DNA of 64,000 bases from Rhodococcoides kroppenstedtii (GCF_900111805.1 NZ_FOJN01000011.1:62001-126000); one strand, 5' to 3'. Positions 1-11,258 are shown, counted from the stretch's first letter. A program made the numbers and translations. The notes: a model not told the origin generated them from the letters alone.

Positions 1-337
1 GGTCGGTGAACGCGTCCAGCTGCTCGGTGGTGGGGAGCTCGCCGTAGATCAGCAGGTAGCTGACCTCGATGAACGAGGACTTCTCCGCCAGCTGCTCGAT
101 CGGGTACCCGCGGTAGCGCAGGATGCCCTCGGCACCGTCGATGTACGTGATCGCCGACTTGGTGGACGCGGTGTTGACGAACCCGCCGTCCAGCGTCGTG
201 TATCCCGTGTTCGCGAGCAGCTTGCCCAGCTCGATACCGTCGTTGCCTTCGGTGGCTCGCGCGATGGTCATCTCGTGTTCGCCACCGGGGTAGATCAGCT
301 TGGCGGTGGCGGCGTTGTCGGCATTCTCAGCGGGCAC
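1..337 (-). CDS. gltA: Citrate synthase, N-terminal part (runs off window)
   Basis: This is the first 112 codons of a hexameric-type citrate synthase, which condenses oxaloacetate and acetyl-CoA in the TCA cycle. The translation contains an N-terminal beta-domain followed by the family signature [19 protein letters not shown] and the helix [11 protein letters not shown]. The GTG start at 337 is preceded by GAGAGGGA at normal spacing. The catalytic His and Asp residues lie beyond the window edge. A second, shorter citrate synthase (citA) lies about 6.5 kb away; the same pair (gltA2/citA) occurs close together in M. tuberculosis. Identification is by sequence recognition only. Confidence 0.9.
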   Translation of the reverse strand, partial: MPAENADNAATAKLIYPGGEHEMTIARATEGNDGIELGKLLANTGYTTLDGGFVNTASTKSAITYIDGAEGILRYRGYPIEQLAEKSSFIEVSYLLIYGELPTTEQLDAFTD

Positions 338-392
338 GAAGGGTCCCTCTCGAGCTCGGTGGTAACGGAACTTGTGGTGTCGGAGATAAAAC

Positions 393-1313
393 CTAGCCGT
401 CGGTGACCTCGGACGCCCACGGAGGGTCCGCCCCCGGCCGCGAAACGGTGATCGCGGCGGCGCGTACGGCGAACTCCGCGGCCCGTCGCCACGCGTCGTC
501 GTCCAGGCCGCGCAGCGCGTCCGGACCGTCCACGCCGTGCCCGGTGAGGTGGTGCAGCATCGCGCCGTGCACCGTGTCGCCGGCGCCGATGGTGTCGGCG
601 ACCTCGACCGTCACCCCGTCCACCGACACCTCGCCGCCCGCGGTGACCACCGTGATGCCGTCACCGCCGCGGGTGATCACCACGGCGGTGACGCCCGCCG
701 CCAGCCAGTCCGCCGGCGTCGTTCCCGACGGGCCCTCCGCCAGCCACGCCGCGTCCTCCACGGACACCTTGAGCACGTCCACCGACGGCAACCACCCGCG
801 GAACCGCAGCCGATAGCCGTCGCCGTCGGTCATCGCGGCCGGTCGGATGTTGGGGTCGAGCATGGTCACGACACCGTCGTCGTGCAGGCGGGCGAGCAGC
901 GCGGCGTAGACCGACGCGCCGGGCTCGTAGAGCAGCGACAACGTCCCGAACGACGCGGCGGTCACCGACTCGGGAATCGTCGCGGGGTCCTCGACCAGGC
1001 GGTCCGCCGTCCCCTCGGCGTAGAACGAGTACTCCGCCGAGCCGTCCGCGCTCAGCGTCGTCAACGCCAGCGTCGTGAGCTCCGGGCCGCGTTGCAGCAC
1101 GTCCAGGCCGACGTGCGACGCCTCGAGCCAGGCGACGAGGTCCCGCCCGAACGGGTCGGTGGAGATGCGCGAGAGGAATTGCACGTCGGACCCGAGGCGG
1201 CCGAGGGCGACCGCGACGTTGAACGGTCCGCCGCCGAGCCGCGGCGCGAGCGTCGGGCCGCCGTCCTGCGGCACCAGGTCGACCAAGGCCTCGCCGCACA
1301 CCAGGATCGTCAC
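393..1313 (-). CDS. PfkB-family carbohydrate kinase (fructokinase-like)
   Basis: A 306-aa ribokinase/PfkB-fold sugar kinase. It has the N-terminal substrate motif [15 protein letters not shown] (about residues 27-41) and the C-terminal PfkB signature DTIGAGD with the catalytic Asp, near residue 240. It probably phosphorylates fructose or a related sugar; the exact substrate cannot be read from sequence. An open frame continues upstream, but the GTG at 1313 has an AGGGAG ribosome site and overlaps the stop of the upstream aldose epimerase gene as GTGA, so the two genes are translationally coupled. That partner supports a role in sugar uptake and catabolism. Confidence 0.85.
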   Translation of the reverse strand: MTILVCGEALVDLVPQDGGPTLAPRLGGGPFNVAVALGRLGSDVQFLSRISTDPFGRDLVAWLEASHVGLDVLQRGPELTTLALTTLSADGSAEYSFYAEGTADRLVEDPATIPESVTAASFGTLSLLYEPGASVYAALLARLHDDGVVTMLDPNIRPAAMTDGDGYRLRFRGWLPSVDVLKVSVEDAAWLAEGPSGTTPADWLAAGVTAVVITRGGDGITVVTAGGEVSVDGVTVEVADTIGAGDTVHGAMLHHLTGHGVDGPDALRGLDDDAWRRAAEFAVRAAAITVSRPGADPPWASEVTDG

Positions 1314-2254
1314 GACGCGCTCCCTGCTCCGTCGGTCGCGACGCCCAGTCCCCACGCGCCCGTCCACGTCTCCCCCGGTGTCAGGACGACGAGGTCGACG
1401 CCGGAGTTCAGGGCGTCCGGCGGGCACGTCATGGGCTCGATCGCGAGCGCCCGGCCGCGATCCGGATACGCCTGATCGTGCGCGGGGTCGGCCGTGAAGA
1501 CCTGCACCCACGGGAACCGTGCGTCGGTCCACACGACCGTGGCCGGGCCGTCGGGCGGCGTGAGGTACTGGCGCGACCTCCCGTCGGCGTCCGGCACCAG
1601 CGCGCTGAACGGGGTGTCGAGCCACACGCCCGCGAGGCGCCGCGGCGTGGCGAAGTCGGCGTCGGTGCCGGCGACGGGGACCGGGCCGCCGGCCGGCAGG
1701 TTCCGCTCCGGATCGAGCGGCAACCGCACCCCGGCCGACAGGTGCAGCGTGCACTCGTCGAGCGGCGCGTCCCCGGCCCGGGCGAAGGCATGGACGCCGA
1801 GGCCGAACGGCGCCTCGGTGTCGCCGAGGTTGGTCGCGGTGTGCGTGACGGTCAGCCCGTCGTCGGCCAGCGCGTGGCGGACGGTCAGGCGCAGCGGGAA
1901 CGGCCATCCCGGCTCACCGCCCACCTCGATGGCGTGCGTGACGGACGAGTCGGTGCGGTCGACGACGTCCCAGTCCCGGCGGCGGACCAGACCGTGACTG
2001 GCGTTGTTCCGCGCCGCCTCGGTGATCTCGAGACGGTGCGTCGTACCGCCGAAAGCGAACTCGCCGTCGCGCGTGCGGTTGGGCCACGGCGCGAGGACCA
2101 GACCGGCCGACAGCGGTGGCTTCTCCCCGGCGGGCCAGGTCTCCGTCAACGCCCGCCCCGACCGCTCGAGCAAGCGCAATCCCGCTCCCCGCCGCGCGAC
2201 GTCGGCGCGGTACTCGCCGTGGGCCAACGCGGTGGTCGCGTCCTCCGGTGCCAT
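1310..2254 (-). CDS. Aldose 1-epimerase family protein
   Basis: A 314-aa galactose mutarotase-like protein, which interconverts alpha and beta anomers of aldoses. Recognisable family features are the early segment LVLAPWPNRTRDGEFAFGG (about residues 51-69), a conserved HGL around residue 88, the GLGVHAF block around residue 150 and the C-terminal catalytic-Glu region AIEPMTCPPDALNSG. It is first in a two-gene operon and its stop codon overlaps the GTG start of the PfkB kinase gene, suggesting joint sugar metabolism. Length is typical. Whether the substrate is galactose, glucose or a phosphosugar is not visible. Confidence 0.85.
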   Translation of the reverse strand: MAPEDATTALAHGEYRADVARRGAGLRLLERSGRALTETWPAGEKPPLSAGLVLAPWPNRTRDGEFAFGGTTHRLEITEAARNNASHGLVRRRDWDVVDRTDSSVTHAIEVGGEPGWPFPLRLTVRHALADDGLTVTHTATNLGDTEAPFGLGVHAFARAGDAPLDECTLHLSAGVRLPLDPERNLPAGGPVPVAGTDADFATPRRLAGVWLDTPFSALVPDADGRSRQYLTPPDGPATVVWTDARFPWVQVFTADPAHDQAYPDRGRALAIEPMTCPPDALNSGVDLVVLTPGETWTGAWGLGVATDGAGSAS

Positions 2255-2286
2255 GGCAGCACGCTACCGCGATCGCTACAGTCGAC

Positions 2287-3045
2287 GTGGTGTCCACTGC
2301 TCTTCCCGCTTCCGGTCCGGTCGAGTCCCCGGCCGTGACCCCGCGGTGGTTCGACCGCACCGTCGTCGACATCGTCGTCGTCGTGGCCGCGCTGGTCGTC
2401 TTCAACCTCACCGCCCACTTCGCTCCCACCCCCGTCGCGGTCGCGGCCGTGCCGGTGGGTGCGCTCCTGCTCGTCGCCTTCGCCCGCGCCCGCGGGGTCC
2501 AGTGGGCCGATCTCGGACTGCGCAATCTCGGCCGGGGTGCCCGACACGGCGCCGCCGCTGCAGCCGTCACGCTGGCCGTCGTCGCGATCGCGGCCTCGAT
2601 ACCCCTCACGCAGAGCGCGTTCCTCAACGAGCGCTACGGCGTCAACGTGGGGGCCACCCTCGTGGCCGCCCTCGTCATCATCCCCCTGCAGACCGTCATT
2701 CCCGAGGAGCTCGCGTTCCGCGGTGTCCTCCACGCGAAACTGTCCCGCCGCTTCGGTTTTCGCGGTGTGGCGATCATCGGATCCCTGCTGTTCGGACTGT
2801 GGCACGTCGCGTCGTCGCTCGGCCTGACGGTGGGCAACGACGGGTTCTCGGCCGTACTCGGCACCGGGCTGTTCGGCCAGATCGTCGGCGTCTGCGGCGC
2901 CGTCGCCGGCACCACGATCGCCGGTTTCGTCTTCACCTGGCTGCGCCATCGCGGGCGCAGCGTGCTCGCCCCCATCGGTCTGCACTGGGCGCTCAACGGC
3001 GCCGGCGCGCTCGCGGCGCTCACCGTGTGGCAGATGACCCACTGA
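2287..3045 (+). CDS. CPBP family intramembrane metalloprotease
   Basis: A multi-pass membrane protein of the CAAX protease/bacteriocin-processing (Abi) family. Motif 1 EELAFRG is near residue 140, motif 2 FGLWHV near 169-174, and the third-helix HWALNG near 233; these supply the Glu and His metal ligands. Several hydrophobic helices precede and separate them. The open frame extends to 2116, but that region lies over the start of the opposing epimerase gene; the GTG codons at 2287 or 2290 sit 5-8 nt after a TACAGT -10 box (2277-2282), indicating a leaderless start. The 3' end overlaps the convergent tetR gene by 26 bp. Substrate unknown. Confidence 0.8.
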   Translation: MVSTALPASGPVESPAVTPRWFDRTVVDIVVVVAALVVFNLTAHFAPTPVAVAAVPVGALLLVAFARARGVQWADLGLRNLGRGARHGAAAAAVTLAVVAIAASIPLTQSAFLNERYGVNVGATLVAALVIIPLQTVIPEELAFRGVLHAKLSRRFGFRGVAIIGSLLFGLWHVASSLGLTVGNDGFSAVLGTGLFGQIVGVCGAVAGTTIAGFVFTWLRHRGRSVLAPIGLHWALNGAGALAALTVWQMTH

Positions 3046-3739
3046 CGTCCGTTCCGGACAGATCCAGTCCGTCCGCGAGGTCCTCGACGAGTCGCTCGAG
3101 GTAGCGGTCGGTGTCCGCCGTGACACCCACCAGATGGCCGAACCGGTCGAACGACACGGCACCGAAGACGGTGATCCACGCACTCAGCGTGCGCTCGACC
3201 AGGTCGTCGTCCAGCACCGCCGCGCTCGCCTCGCCGATGGTCTCGCGCACGAAGGCGCGCACGGGTTCGTACAGATCGGTGCGCGCGCCGGACCCGTCCC
3301 GTGGCCGAGCCAGCCGGTCGTTCACGACGATGCGCACCAGAACCGCGGTGGGCCGCGTCGCCGGACCGACGGTGTCCCGTGGGGCGGAGTAGCCGGGGAC
3401 GGGTGAGCCGTAGAGCAGGGCGTACTCGTGCGGGTGCGCGGCCGACCAGTCCCGGATGGCCGCGCACGCCGCTCGCCACCGAGTTCGCGGCGACTCCTCG
3501 GGGCGATCCGCGGCCTCGACGGCGGCACCCAGCTCGTCGTAGCACGCGACGATCAACGCCGTGAGCAGGTCGTCCCGGCTGGCCACGTAGCGATACACCG
3601 CCGACGAGACCTTGCCGATGTCCCGCGCCACCGCCCGCAGCGAGAGGGCCGCCGGACCCACCTCGGCCAGCTGCCGCCTCGCCGACGCCAGGATCTCGGC
3701 GGTCAGCTCGTCGCGGGCTCTCTCCCGTGTCGTGGTCAT
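3020..3739 (-). CDS. TetR family transcriptional regulator
   Basis: A 239-aa TetR regulator. The N-terminal helix-turn-helix (about residues 10-55) includes LSLRAVARDIGKVSSAVYRYV; the C-terminal ligand domain resembles TetR_C_13/WHG-type domains. It is divergent from an NAD-epimerase-like gene at 3841, and the 101-bp gap holds three copies of one 15-bp palindrome, which are very likely its operators. A TAGGGT -10 (3746-3751, minus strand) lies 6 nt before the ATG, so its own mRNA looks leaderless and the nearest operator sits just upstream of this -10. Autoregulation plus control of the neighbour is inferred. The C-terminal codons overlap the convergent CPBP protease gene. Confidence 0.85.
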   Translation of the reverse strand: MTTTRERARDELTAEILASARRQLAEVGPAALSLRAVARDIGKVSSAVYRYVASRDDLLTALIVACYDELGAAVEAADRPEESPRTRWRAACAAIRDWSAAHPHEYALLYGSPVPGYSAPRDTVGPATRPTAVLVRIVVNDRLARPRDGSGARTDLYEPVRAFVRETIGEASAAVLDDDLVERTLSAWITVFGAVSFDRFGHLVGVTADTDRYLERLVEDLADGLDLSGTDVSGSSATR

Positions 3740-3754
3740 GGACCGACCCTAACC

Positions 3755-3817
3755 GAGAGCAGTGCTCTTGACATTCGAGAGCAGTGCTCTCATTCTGGGG
3801 TCGAGAGCAGTGCTCTC
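3755..3817. promoter_or_regulatory. Triple palindromic operator in tetR/epimerase promoter
   Basis: Three copies of the palindrome GAGAGCAGTGCTCTC (7-bp arms around a central G) occur at 3755-3769 (last base T), 3777-3791 and 3803-3817, with start-to-start spacing 22 and 26 bp. A perfect -35 TTGACA (3768-3773) and a -10-like CATTCT (3791-3796, 17-bp spacer) for the rightward gene are interleaved with them: copy 1 abuts the -35, copy 2 fills the spacer and copy 3 lies just downstream of the -10. This geometry fits repression by the adjacent TetR protein. Confidence 0.8.
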
Positions 3818-3840
3818 CATTTCCCGAACAGGAGCTCACC

Positions 3841-4755
3841 ATGTCCGATCGTCACGTCGTCGTCGGGGCCGGTCCCGTCGGCACCCACCTCGCCCGTCTG
3901 CTCGTCGCGCGCGGCTCCGAGGTGGTCCTCGTCAGCCGCCGCGGGGTCGGCGTTCCCGGCGCCACCGCTGCCGCCCTCGACGCCGCCGACACCGACGGGC
4001 TCACCGCCCTCACCGACGGCGCCGTCGCGCTGTACAACTGCGTCAACCCCGCCGACTACACGCAGTGGCGCGCCGTGTGGCCACCGATCGCCCGGTCGCT
4101 ACGGACGGTCGCCGAACGCACCGGCGCCGTCCTCGCCGTCACCGGGTGCCTCTACCCCTACGGGCCGGTGCCCGGCGGCGTCATGCGCGAAGACATGCCC
4201 GATGCCGCCACCGACGCCAAAGGCGTTCTGCGCGCGCAGATGTGGGCCGAGCTTGCCGACGCGCACCGGGCCGGCACCCTGCGCGCCGTCGAGGTACGCG
4301 CGTCCGACTACGTCGGCACCGGCGTCGGCGCCAACGGCCACGTGACCCGCGTCCTGCCCGCCGCCCGCGCCGGCCGGACGGCATGGGTGATCGACGCCGC
4401 CGACGTTCCGCACTCCTTCACCGACGTCCTCGACGAGGCCCGCGCCCTGGTCGCCGTCGTCGACGACCCGTCGACCTGGGGACAGGTGTGGCACGCGCCC
4501 ACCAACCCGCCCGTGACGCTGCGACGCGCGATCGGCGACGTTCTCGATGCGGCCGGGATCCCGCCGGTGCCGGTGCGCGTGATTCCGCGCGTCGTCACGC
4601 GGGCCGGTGAGCTCGTCGTCCCGATGATGCGCGAGCTGAACGAGCTGTCCTACCAGCGCACGAGGCACTACGAGATCGACTCGACCCGGTCGCAGGAGAA
4701 GCTCGGCCTCGCGCCGACGCCGTGGGAGCAGGTGTGCCGCCGGACGGGCCTGTGA
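3841..4755 (+). CDS. NAD-dependent epimerase/dehydratase-like protein
   Basis: A 304-aa Rossmann-fold protein of the extended SDR/NmrA-like group. The dinucleotide-binding glycine motif is VGAGPVGTHLARLL (residues 7-20) and a Tyr-containing segment occurs at CLYPYGPVPGG, but no canonical YxxxK is obvious, so catalysis may be atypical. The ATG at 3841 is chosen over an upstream in-frame Met because of the CAGGAGC ribosome site 7 nt before it. It is probably the repressed target of the divergent TetR, through the three operators upstream. Its stop lies 1 bp from the convergent MFS gene. Substrate unknown; a sugar or flavonoid-like reductase role would be speculation. Confidence 0.75.
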   Translation: MSDRHVVVGAGPVGTHLARLLVARGSEVVLVSRRGVGVPGATAAALDAADTDGLTALTDGAVALYNCVNPADYTQWRAVWPPIARSLRTVAERTGAVLAVTGCLYPYGPVPGGVMREDMPDAATDAKGVLRAQMWAELADAHRAGTLRAVEVRASDYVGTGVGANGHVTRVLPAARAGRTAWVIDAADVPHSFTDVLDEARALVAVVDDPSTWGQVWHAPTNPPVTLRRAIGDVLDAAGIPPVPVRVIPRVVTRAGELVVPMMRELNELSYQRTRHYEIDSTRSQEKLGLAPTPWEQVCRRTGL

Positions 4756-4756
4756 G

Positions 4757-6022
4757 TCAGGCCGCCGCGCCCACCCGGTACTTCACGAACGCCGGGATGG
4801 CGAACGCCGCCACCGTCACGCCCACGATCACCAGCACGCCGCCGCCCGCCGCCGCGGCCGCCGTCCCCACCAGGAACGCGGCCGCGCCGTGCAGGACGTC
4901 GCCCACCCGAGGCCCGCCGGCGACCACCACGATGAAGACGCCCTGGAGCCGACCGCGCATGTCGTCGGTGGCCACGGACTGCAGCATCGAGCTGCGGAAC
5001 GCCGCGGAGATCATGTCCGCGCCGCCGCCGAGGGCGAGAAATCCCAGCGCCGCGTACAGCGCCCACCCCCGCTCCCCGACCGTGGCCAGCGCGATCGACA
5101 CACCGAACCCGATCATCGCGACGCCCCACACGACGATGCAGGCGATCACCGCGACGCCCTGGCGTCGTACTCGCGGGAGCCAGCCCGAGAACACGCCGCC
5201 CAGCACCGCACCCGCCGACAGCGACGCGAACAGCAGGCCGAGCACCAGACCACCTTCCGCGGGATCGCCGAAGGTCTCGGTGGCCACCTCCGGGAACAGC
5301 GCCCGCGGCATGCCGAAGACCATCGCGACGATGTCGACGACGAACGACGCCAACAGCACCTTCTGCGTGGCCAGATACGCGAAGCCCGCGATCACCTCGC
5401 GCACACCAGCACGTCGGACGTCGCCGGTGGGCGGGATGGGCGGCAGCCGCAGCACCGCCCACAGCGTCACCGCCAGGGCGACGGTGTCGATCAGGTACAG
5501 CGTCGGCAGGCCGAACGCGGGGATGAGTGCACCCGCCAGCATCGGACCCGCGATCGCGCCGAAGTTGAACACGGTCATGTTCAGCGAGTTCGCGGCGGGC
5601 AGATCCTTCGCGTCGATCAGGCGCGGGATGATCGCGCTGCGCGTGGGCTGGTTGACCGCGAAGAATCCCTGTTGGACGCCGAGGAGGATCAGGACGACCC
5701 AGACGTTGTTCGTCCCCAGATGCGCCTGCAACCAGAGCAGGAACGAGGTGGTGCCGACGCCGATCGTGGTGATGGCGAGGAGCGTGCGGCGGTCCATCAC
5801 GTCGGCGAGCGCGCCGCCCCACAGACCGAAGACGATCAGCGGCACCAACGCGAACGCGCCCGCCAGCCCCACGTACGCCGAGCTGGAGGTGATCTGAAAG
5901 ATCTGCTGCGGCACCGCGACCACCGACAACTGTGCCCCGATGACGGTGACCACGCCCGACGCCCACAGGCGTCGGAAATCCCGGTTCTTCAGCGGGGTGG
6001 TGTCGGCGAGAACGCGACTCAC
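4757..6022 (-). CDS. MFS transporter (enterobactin-exporter/DHA3-like)
   Basis: A 421-aa major facilitator with about 12 hydrophobic helices. The cytoplasmic loop 2-3 motif is GGALADVMDRRTLL (about residues 58-71) and the N-terminus NRDFRRLWASG is typical of the DHA3/EntS-type subfamily. It is likely a drug or siderophore exporter in the plasma membrane. The GTG start at 6022 overlaps the pdxH stop (GTGA), so the gene is co-translated with pdxH; a functional link to vitamin B6 is not implied by the family. A second DHA3-type exporter with the same NYRLWASGQ N-terminus lies at 14050-15369. Confidence 0.85.
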   Translation of the reverse strand: MSRVLADTTPLKNRDFRRLWASGVVTVIGAQLSVVAVPQQIFQITSSSAYVGLAGAFALVPLIVFGLWGGALADVMDRRTLLAITTIGVGTTSFLLWLQAHLGTNNVWVVLILLGVQQGFFAVNQPTRSAIIPRLIDAKDLPAANSLNMTVFNFGAIAGPMLAGALIPAFGLPTLYLIDTVALAVTLWAVLRLPPIPPTGDVRRAGVREVIAGFAYLATQKVLLASFVVDIVAMVFGMPRALFPEVATETFGDPAEGGLVLGLLFASLSAGAVLGGVFSGWLPRVRRQGVAVIACIVVWGVAMIGFGVSIALATVGERGWALYAALGFLALGGGADMISAAFRSSMLQSVATDDMRGRLQGVFIVVVAGGPRVGDVLHGAAAFLVGTAAAAAGGGVLVIVGVTVAAFAIPAFVKYRVGAAA

Positions 6023-6672
6023 GGCTGCAGGCGGACCACGGCGCCGTCCTGCGGCGTGACCCGCAACCGGTTGTGCAGCCTGTTGTTCCGTCCCTGCCAG
6101 AACTCCACCGTCTCGGCTGCGATCAGGTAGCCGCCCCAGTGCGGCGGCACCGGGACCTCGCCGCCCTCGAACCGCCGCGCCACCTCGGCGAGCTGCCGTT
6201 CCAGCTCCACCCGTGAGGCGATGGGCCGCGACTGCTCCGACGCCCACGCCCCCAGCTGCGACCCCCGCGGGCGGGTCGCCCAGTACGCCGCCGTCTCCTG
6301 CTCCGACACCCGCGTCACCGGGCCGCGCACGGTGACCTGCCGCTGGATCCCGATCCACGGGAACGTCGCCGACGCGACGGGACGACCCGCGAGGTGACCA
6401 CCCTTCTCCGAGGTGTGGTTGGTGTAGAAGACGATGCCGTCGTCACGCATCTCCTTGCACAGAACCGTCCGCGTGGCGGGCCGCCCCTCCCCGTCCACCG
6501 TGCCGAGCACGATCGCGTTCGGCTCCGGCAGCCGCGCGTCGATCGCCTGCTGCAACCACGATCGCGCGAGCGCGAGCCACCCGCCGGCCAGATCCGCCTC
6601 GGTGACATCGGCGTCGCCGCCGTAGGCGACCCGCATGTCGGCGAGGTCGACGCGCTGGGATTCGTCGTTCAC
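6019..6672 (-). CDS. pdxH: Pyridoxamine 5'-phosphate oxidase
   Basis: A 217-aa FMN-dependent oxidase converting pyridoxine/pyridoxamine 5'-phosphate to PLP. Family motifs are NAIVLGTVDGEGRPATRTVLCK (start of the FMN-binding barrel), FYTNHTSEKGG, the central RGPVTRVS and the C-terminal FWQGRNNRLHNR, which closes the PLP site. An open frame continues upstream over the promoter, but the GTG at 6672 gives the usual length and lies 7 nt after a TACCTT -10 (minus strand, 6680-6685), so the mRNA is probably leaderless. It is divergent from citA and overlaps the following MFS gene. PLP enzymes nearby include SerC and the DapC-like aminotransferase. Confidence 0.92.
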   Translation of the reverse strand: MNDESQRVDLADMRVAYGGDADVTEADLAGGWLALARSWLQQAIDARLPEPNAIVLGTVDGEGRPATRTVLCKEMRDDGIVFYTNHTSEKGGHLAGRPVASATFPWIGIQRQVTVRGPVTRVSEQETAAYWATRPRGSQLGAWASEQSRPIASRVELERQLAEVARRFEGGEVPVPPHWGGYLIAAETVEFWQGRNNRLHNRLRVTPQDGAVVRLQP

Positions 6673-6773
6673 TCGTCGGAAGGTACTCCCGGCGTCCGAC
6701 ACGCGAAGCGCAGCACTAGGGTGCGATTCATCGGGCCTGTCCGCCGGCCCCACGCACGAATCGAGGTCTTGCG

Positions 6774-7889
6774 ATGGCACCGACGTTGCCCGAGAACTTC
6801 TCCCCCGGTCTCGAAGGCGTCGTCGCCTTCACCACCGACATCGCCGAGCCCGACAAGGACGGCGGCGCACTGCGCTACCGCGGCGTCGACATCGAGGACC
6901 TCGTGGCCCGCGGCGTGACGTTCGGCAACGTGTGGGCGCTGCTGGTCGACGGCCGATTCGGCCCCGGACTGCCGCCCGCCGAGCCGTTCCCGCTGCCCAT
7001 CCACACCGGCGACGTCCGCGTCGACGTCCAGGCGGGACTCGCGATGCTGGCCCCCATCTGGGGGTACCAGCCGCTGCTCGACATCGACGACGACACCGCC
7101 CGCGAGAACCTCGCCCGCGCCTCCGTCATGGCCCTGTCCTACGTCGCGCAGTCCGCCCGCGGCATCTACCAACCCGCCGTTCCCCAGTCGCGAATCGACC
7201 AGTGCGCCACCGTCACCGAACGGTTCATGACCCGATGGAAAGGCGACCCGGACCCCGCCCACACCGAAGCCGTCGACGCCTACTGGGTCTCCGCCGCCGA
7301 GCACGGCCTCAACGCATCCACCTTCACCGCGCGCGTGATCGCCTCGACGGGCGCCGACGTCGCCGCGTCGCTGTCCGGCGCCATCGGCGCCATGTCCGGA
7401 CCCCTGCACGGCGGTGCGCCGGCCCGTGTGCTGCCGATGATCGAGGAGGTCGAGCGCACCGACGACCCCCGCGGGCTGGTCAAGGGCATCCTCGACCGCA
7501 AGGAGAAGCTCATGGGCTTCGGGCACCGGGTCTACCGCGCCGAGGACCCCCGTGCCCGCGTCCTGCGCGCCACGGCGCAGCGACTGAACGCTCCGCGCTT
7601 CGAGGTGGCCGCCGCGCTGGAGCAAGCTGCCCTCGCCGAGCTGCGCGAGCGGCGCCCGGACCGCGCCATCGAGACCAACGTCGAGTTCTGGGCGGCGGTG
7701 ATCCTCGACTTCGCCGAGGTGCCGGCGCACATGATGCCCGCCATGTTCACCTGCGGCCGGACCGCCGGCTGGTGCGCGCACATCCTCGAGCAGAAGCGGC
7801 TGGGGCGGTTGGTGCGGCCCGCCGCCGTCTACACCGGGCCCGAGCCCCGCTCCCCCGAGTCCGTGGAGGGGTGGGCCACCATCGCGTAG
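6774..7889 (+). CDS. citA: Citrate synthase 2
   Basis: A 371-aa short-form citrate synthase. Catalytic regions are visible: LSGAIGAMSGPLHGGAP (first His), GFGHRVYRAEDPRAR (second His, CoA-binding) and the C-terminal ETNVEFWAAVILDF containing the catalytic Asp. The ATG follows a GAGG ribosome site, and a TAGGGT -10 lies at 6717-6722, giving a 5' leader of about 45 nt shared with the pdxH divergent promoter region. It corresponds to M. tuberculosis Rv0889c. With gltA at the window edge it gives two citrate synthases in 8 kb; 2-methylcitrate synthase activity is an alternative that sequence alone cannot exclude. Confidence 0.9.
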   Translation: MAPTLPENFSPGLEGVVAFTTDIAEPDKDGGALRYRGVDIEDLVARGVTFGNVWALLVDGRFGPGLPPAEPFPLPIHTGDVRVDVQAGLAMLAPIWGYQPLLDIDDDTARENLARASVMALSYVAQSARGIYQPAVPQSRIDQCATVTERFMTRWKGDPDPAHTEAVDAYWVSAAEHGLNASTFTARVIASTGADVAASLSGAIGAMSGPLHGGAPARVLPMIEEVERTDDPRGLVKGILDRKEKLMGFGHRVYRAEDPRARVLRATAQRLNAPRFEVAAALEQAALAELRERRPDRAIETNVEFWAAVILDFAEVPAHMMPAMFTCGRTAGWCAHILEQKRLGRLVRPAAVYTGPEPRSPESVEGWATIA

Positions 7890-7890
7890 G

Positions 7891-7958
7891 TCGGGCGGCT
7901 CCCCGGTTGTGGTGCGGCGCCCCGGATCGGGGGCGCCCGATCGGAATCGGGGCGCCGT

Positions 7959-7962
<4 letters not shown>
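7891..7962. repeat. Imperfect direct repeat, copy A (pairs with 8948-9019)
   Basis: On the minus strand this 72-bp segment starts GTGAACGGC and aligns without gaps to copy B at 8948-9019. By hand count 58 of 72 bases agree, including an exact 18-bp core at 7895-7912. The copies flank the AbiEi-like gene, whose stop codon lies inside copy A. They could be remnants of a duplicated gene tail or ends of a small cassette. Confidence 0.7.
7916..7957. terminator. Compound GGCGCC hairpins between citA and AbiEi-like gene
   Basis: Three GGCGCC-containing arms (near 7916, 7931 and 7950) can form alternative GC-rich hairpins such as GGCGCCCGAT paired with ATCGGGGCGCC (one bulge). The position between two convergent genes suits a bidirectional terminator. 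There is no U-run, which is common for actinobacteria. Confidence 0.5.
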
Positions 7963-10234
<2,272 letters not shown>

Positions 10235-10323
10235 CGGGTCTGCGTGTCCCCCCGGCGGATGCATCGAGGTGCATTACAGTCGGGGGGAGGTGCAGTGCGA
10301 GGGCCCGAGCCGAAGGAGTGATC

Positions 10324-11220
10324 GTGCGAGAGATCCACGTGATCGGCCTGGCGTCCGACGGCAAGTTCATCGTGTGCGCCGATTCCTCCGGCGAGAAGTT
10401 CCGTCTCCCGGCCGACGAGAAGTTGCGTGCTGCCGCTCGCGGTGACGCCGCGCGACTCGGACAGATCGAGATCGAGATGGACTCTCTCATGCGACCGCGC
10501 GAGATCCAGGCGCGTATCCGATCCGGCGCCTCCATCGAGCAGGTGGCCAAGGAATCCGGCATGCCGGCCTCGAAGATCGAGCGCTACGCGCACCCCGTGC
10601 TGCTCGAACGGTCCCGTGCAGCCGAACTGGCGCAGCAGGGCCATCCGGTGCGCCCCGACGGCCCGGCGGTGATGACCCTCCTCGAGATCGTGACGCAGGC
10701 CTTCCGGGGCCGCGGCCACACCATGGAGTCCGCCGAGTGGGACGCCTGGCGGGACGAGGACGGGCACTGGATCGCCCAACTGACCTGGCCCGCAGGGCGT
10801 CACACCAACACCGCGCACTGGCGGTTTCAGCCCGACGCGCACGGCGGAAGCGTCACCCCGCTCGACGACGCCGCCTCCGAGCTCGTCGACCCCGATTTCG
10901 GTCGGCAGCTGCGCGGCCTCGCGCCGGTCGCGGCGGTGCAGGACGCGCCGTCGCAGCAGACTTTGGACGATTACTACGGCGTCGACTCCGACAGCGACCG
11001 GGAGGACGCAGCCGTCCTGGACGCCGCGGCGGCCCCCTCCCCGAGCGAGGACGCGTCCGCCGGCGCGGAGACGGCGGACGACTCCGCCGAGGACGCATCC
11101 GACCGCGATCCTCGCCCCAAGCCCGCACCCGCGCACCCCGCCGCGAAGGACAAACGGGGCAAGCCGTCGATGCCGTCGTGGGAAGATGTGTTGCTGGGAG
11201 TCCGCAGCAACGGTCGCTGA
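10324..11220 (+). CDS. sepH: Cell division regulator SepH (DUF3071)
   Basis: A 298-aa actinobacterial FtsZ-binding protein. The N-terminal DUF3071 domain (about residues 1-165) starts REIHVIGLASDGKFIVC and contains a helix-turn-helix-like segment IEQVAKESGMPASKIERYAHP. An acidic Ala/Asp/Ser-rich linker follows, and the conserved tail PSWEDVLLGVRS is at the C-terminus, as in characterised SepH proteins that stimulate FtsZ assembly. The GTG at 10324 has AAGGAG at 5-nt spacing; an in-frame GTG two codons earlier overlaps this site and is rejected. A TACAGT -10 lies at 10275-10280, so it has its own promoter after serC. Confidence 0.88.
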   Translation: MREIHVIGLASDGKFIVCADSSGEKFRLPADEKLRAAARGDAARLGQIEIEMDSLMRPREIQARIRSGASIEQVAKESGMPASKIERYAHPVLLERSRAAELAQQGHPVRPDGPAVMTLLEIVTQAFRGRGHTMESAEWDAWRDEDGHWIAQLTWPAGRHTNTAHWRFQPDAHGGSVTPLDDAASELVDPDFGRQLRGLAPVAAVQDAPSQQTLDDYYGVDSDSDREDAAVLDAAAAPSPSEDASAGAETADDSAEDASDRDPRPKPAPAHPAAKDKRGKPSMPSWEDVLLGVRSNGR

Positions 11221-11258
11221 CGCGCCGAGACATCCGGACGACGAGGAAGGGGCGCCCG

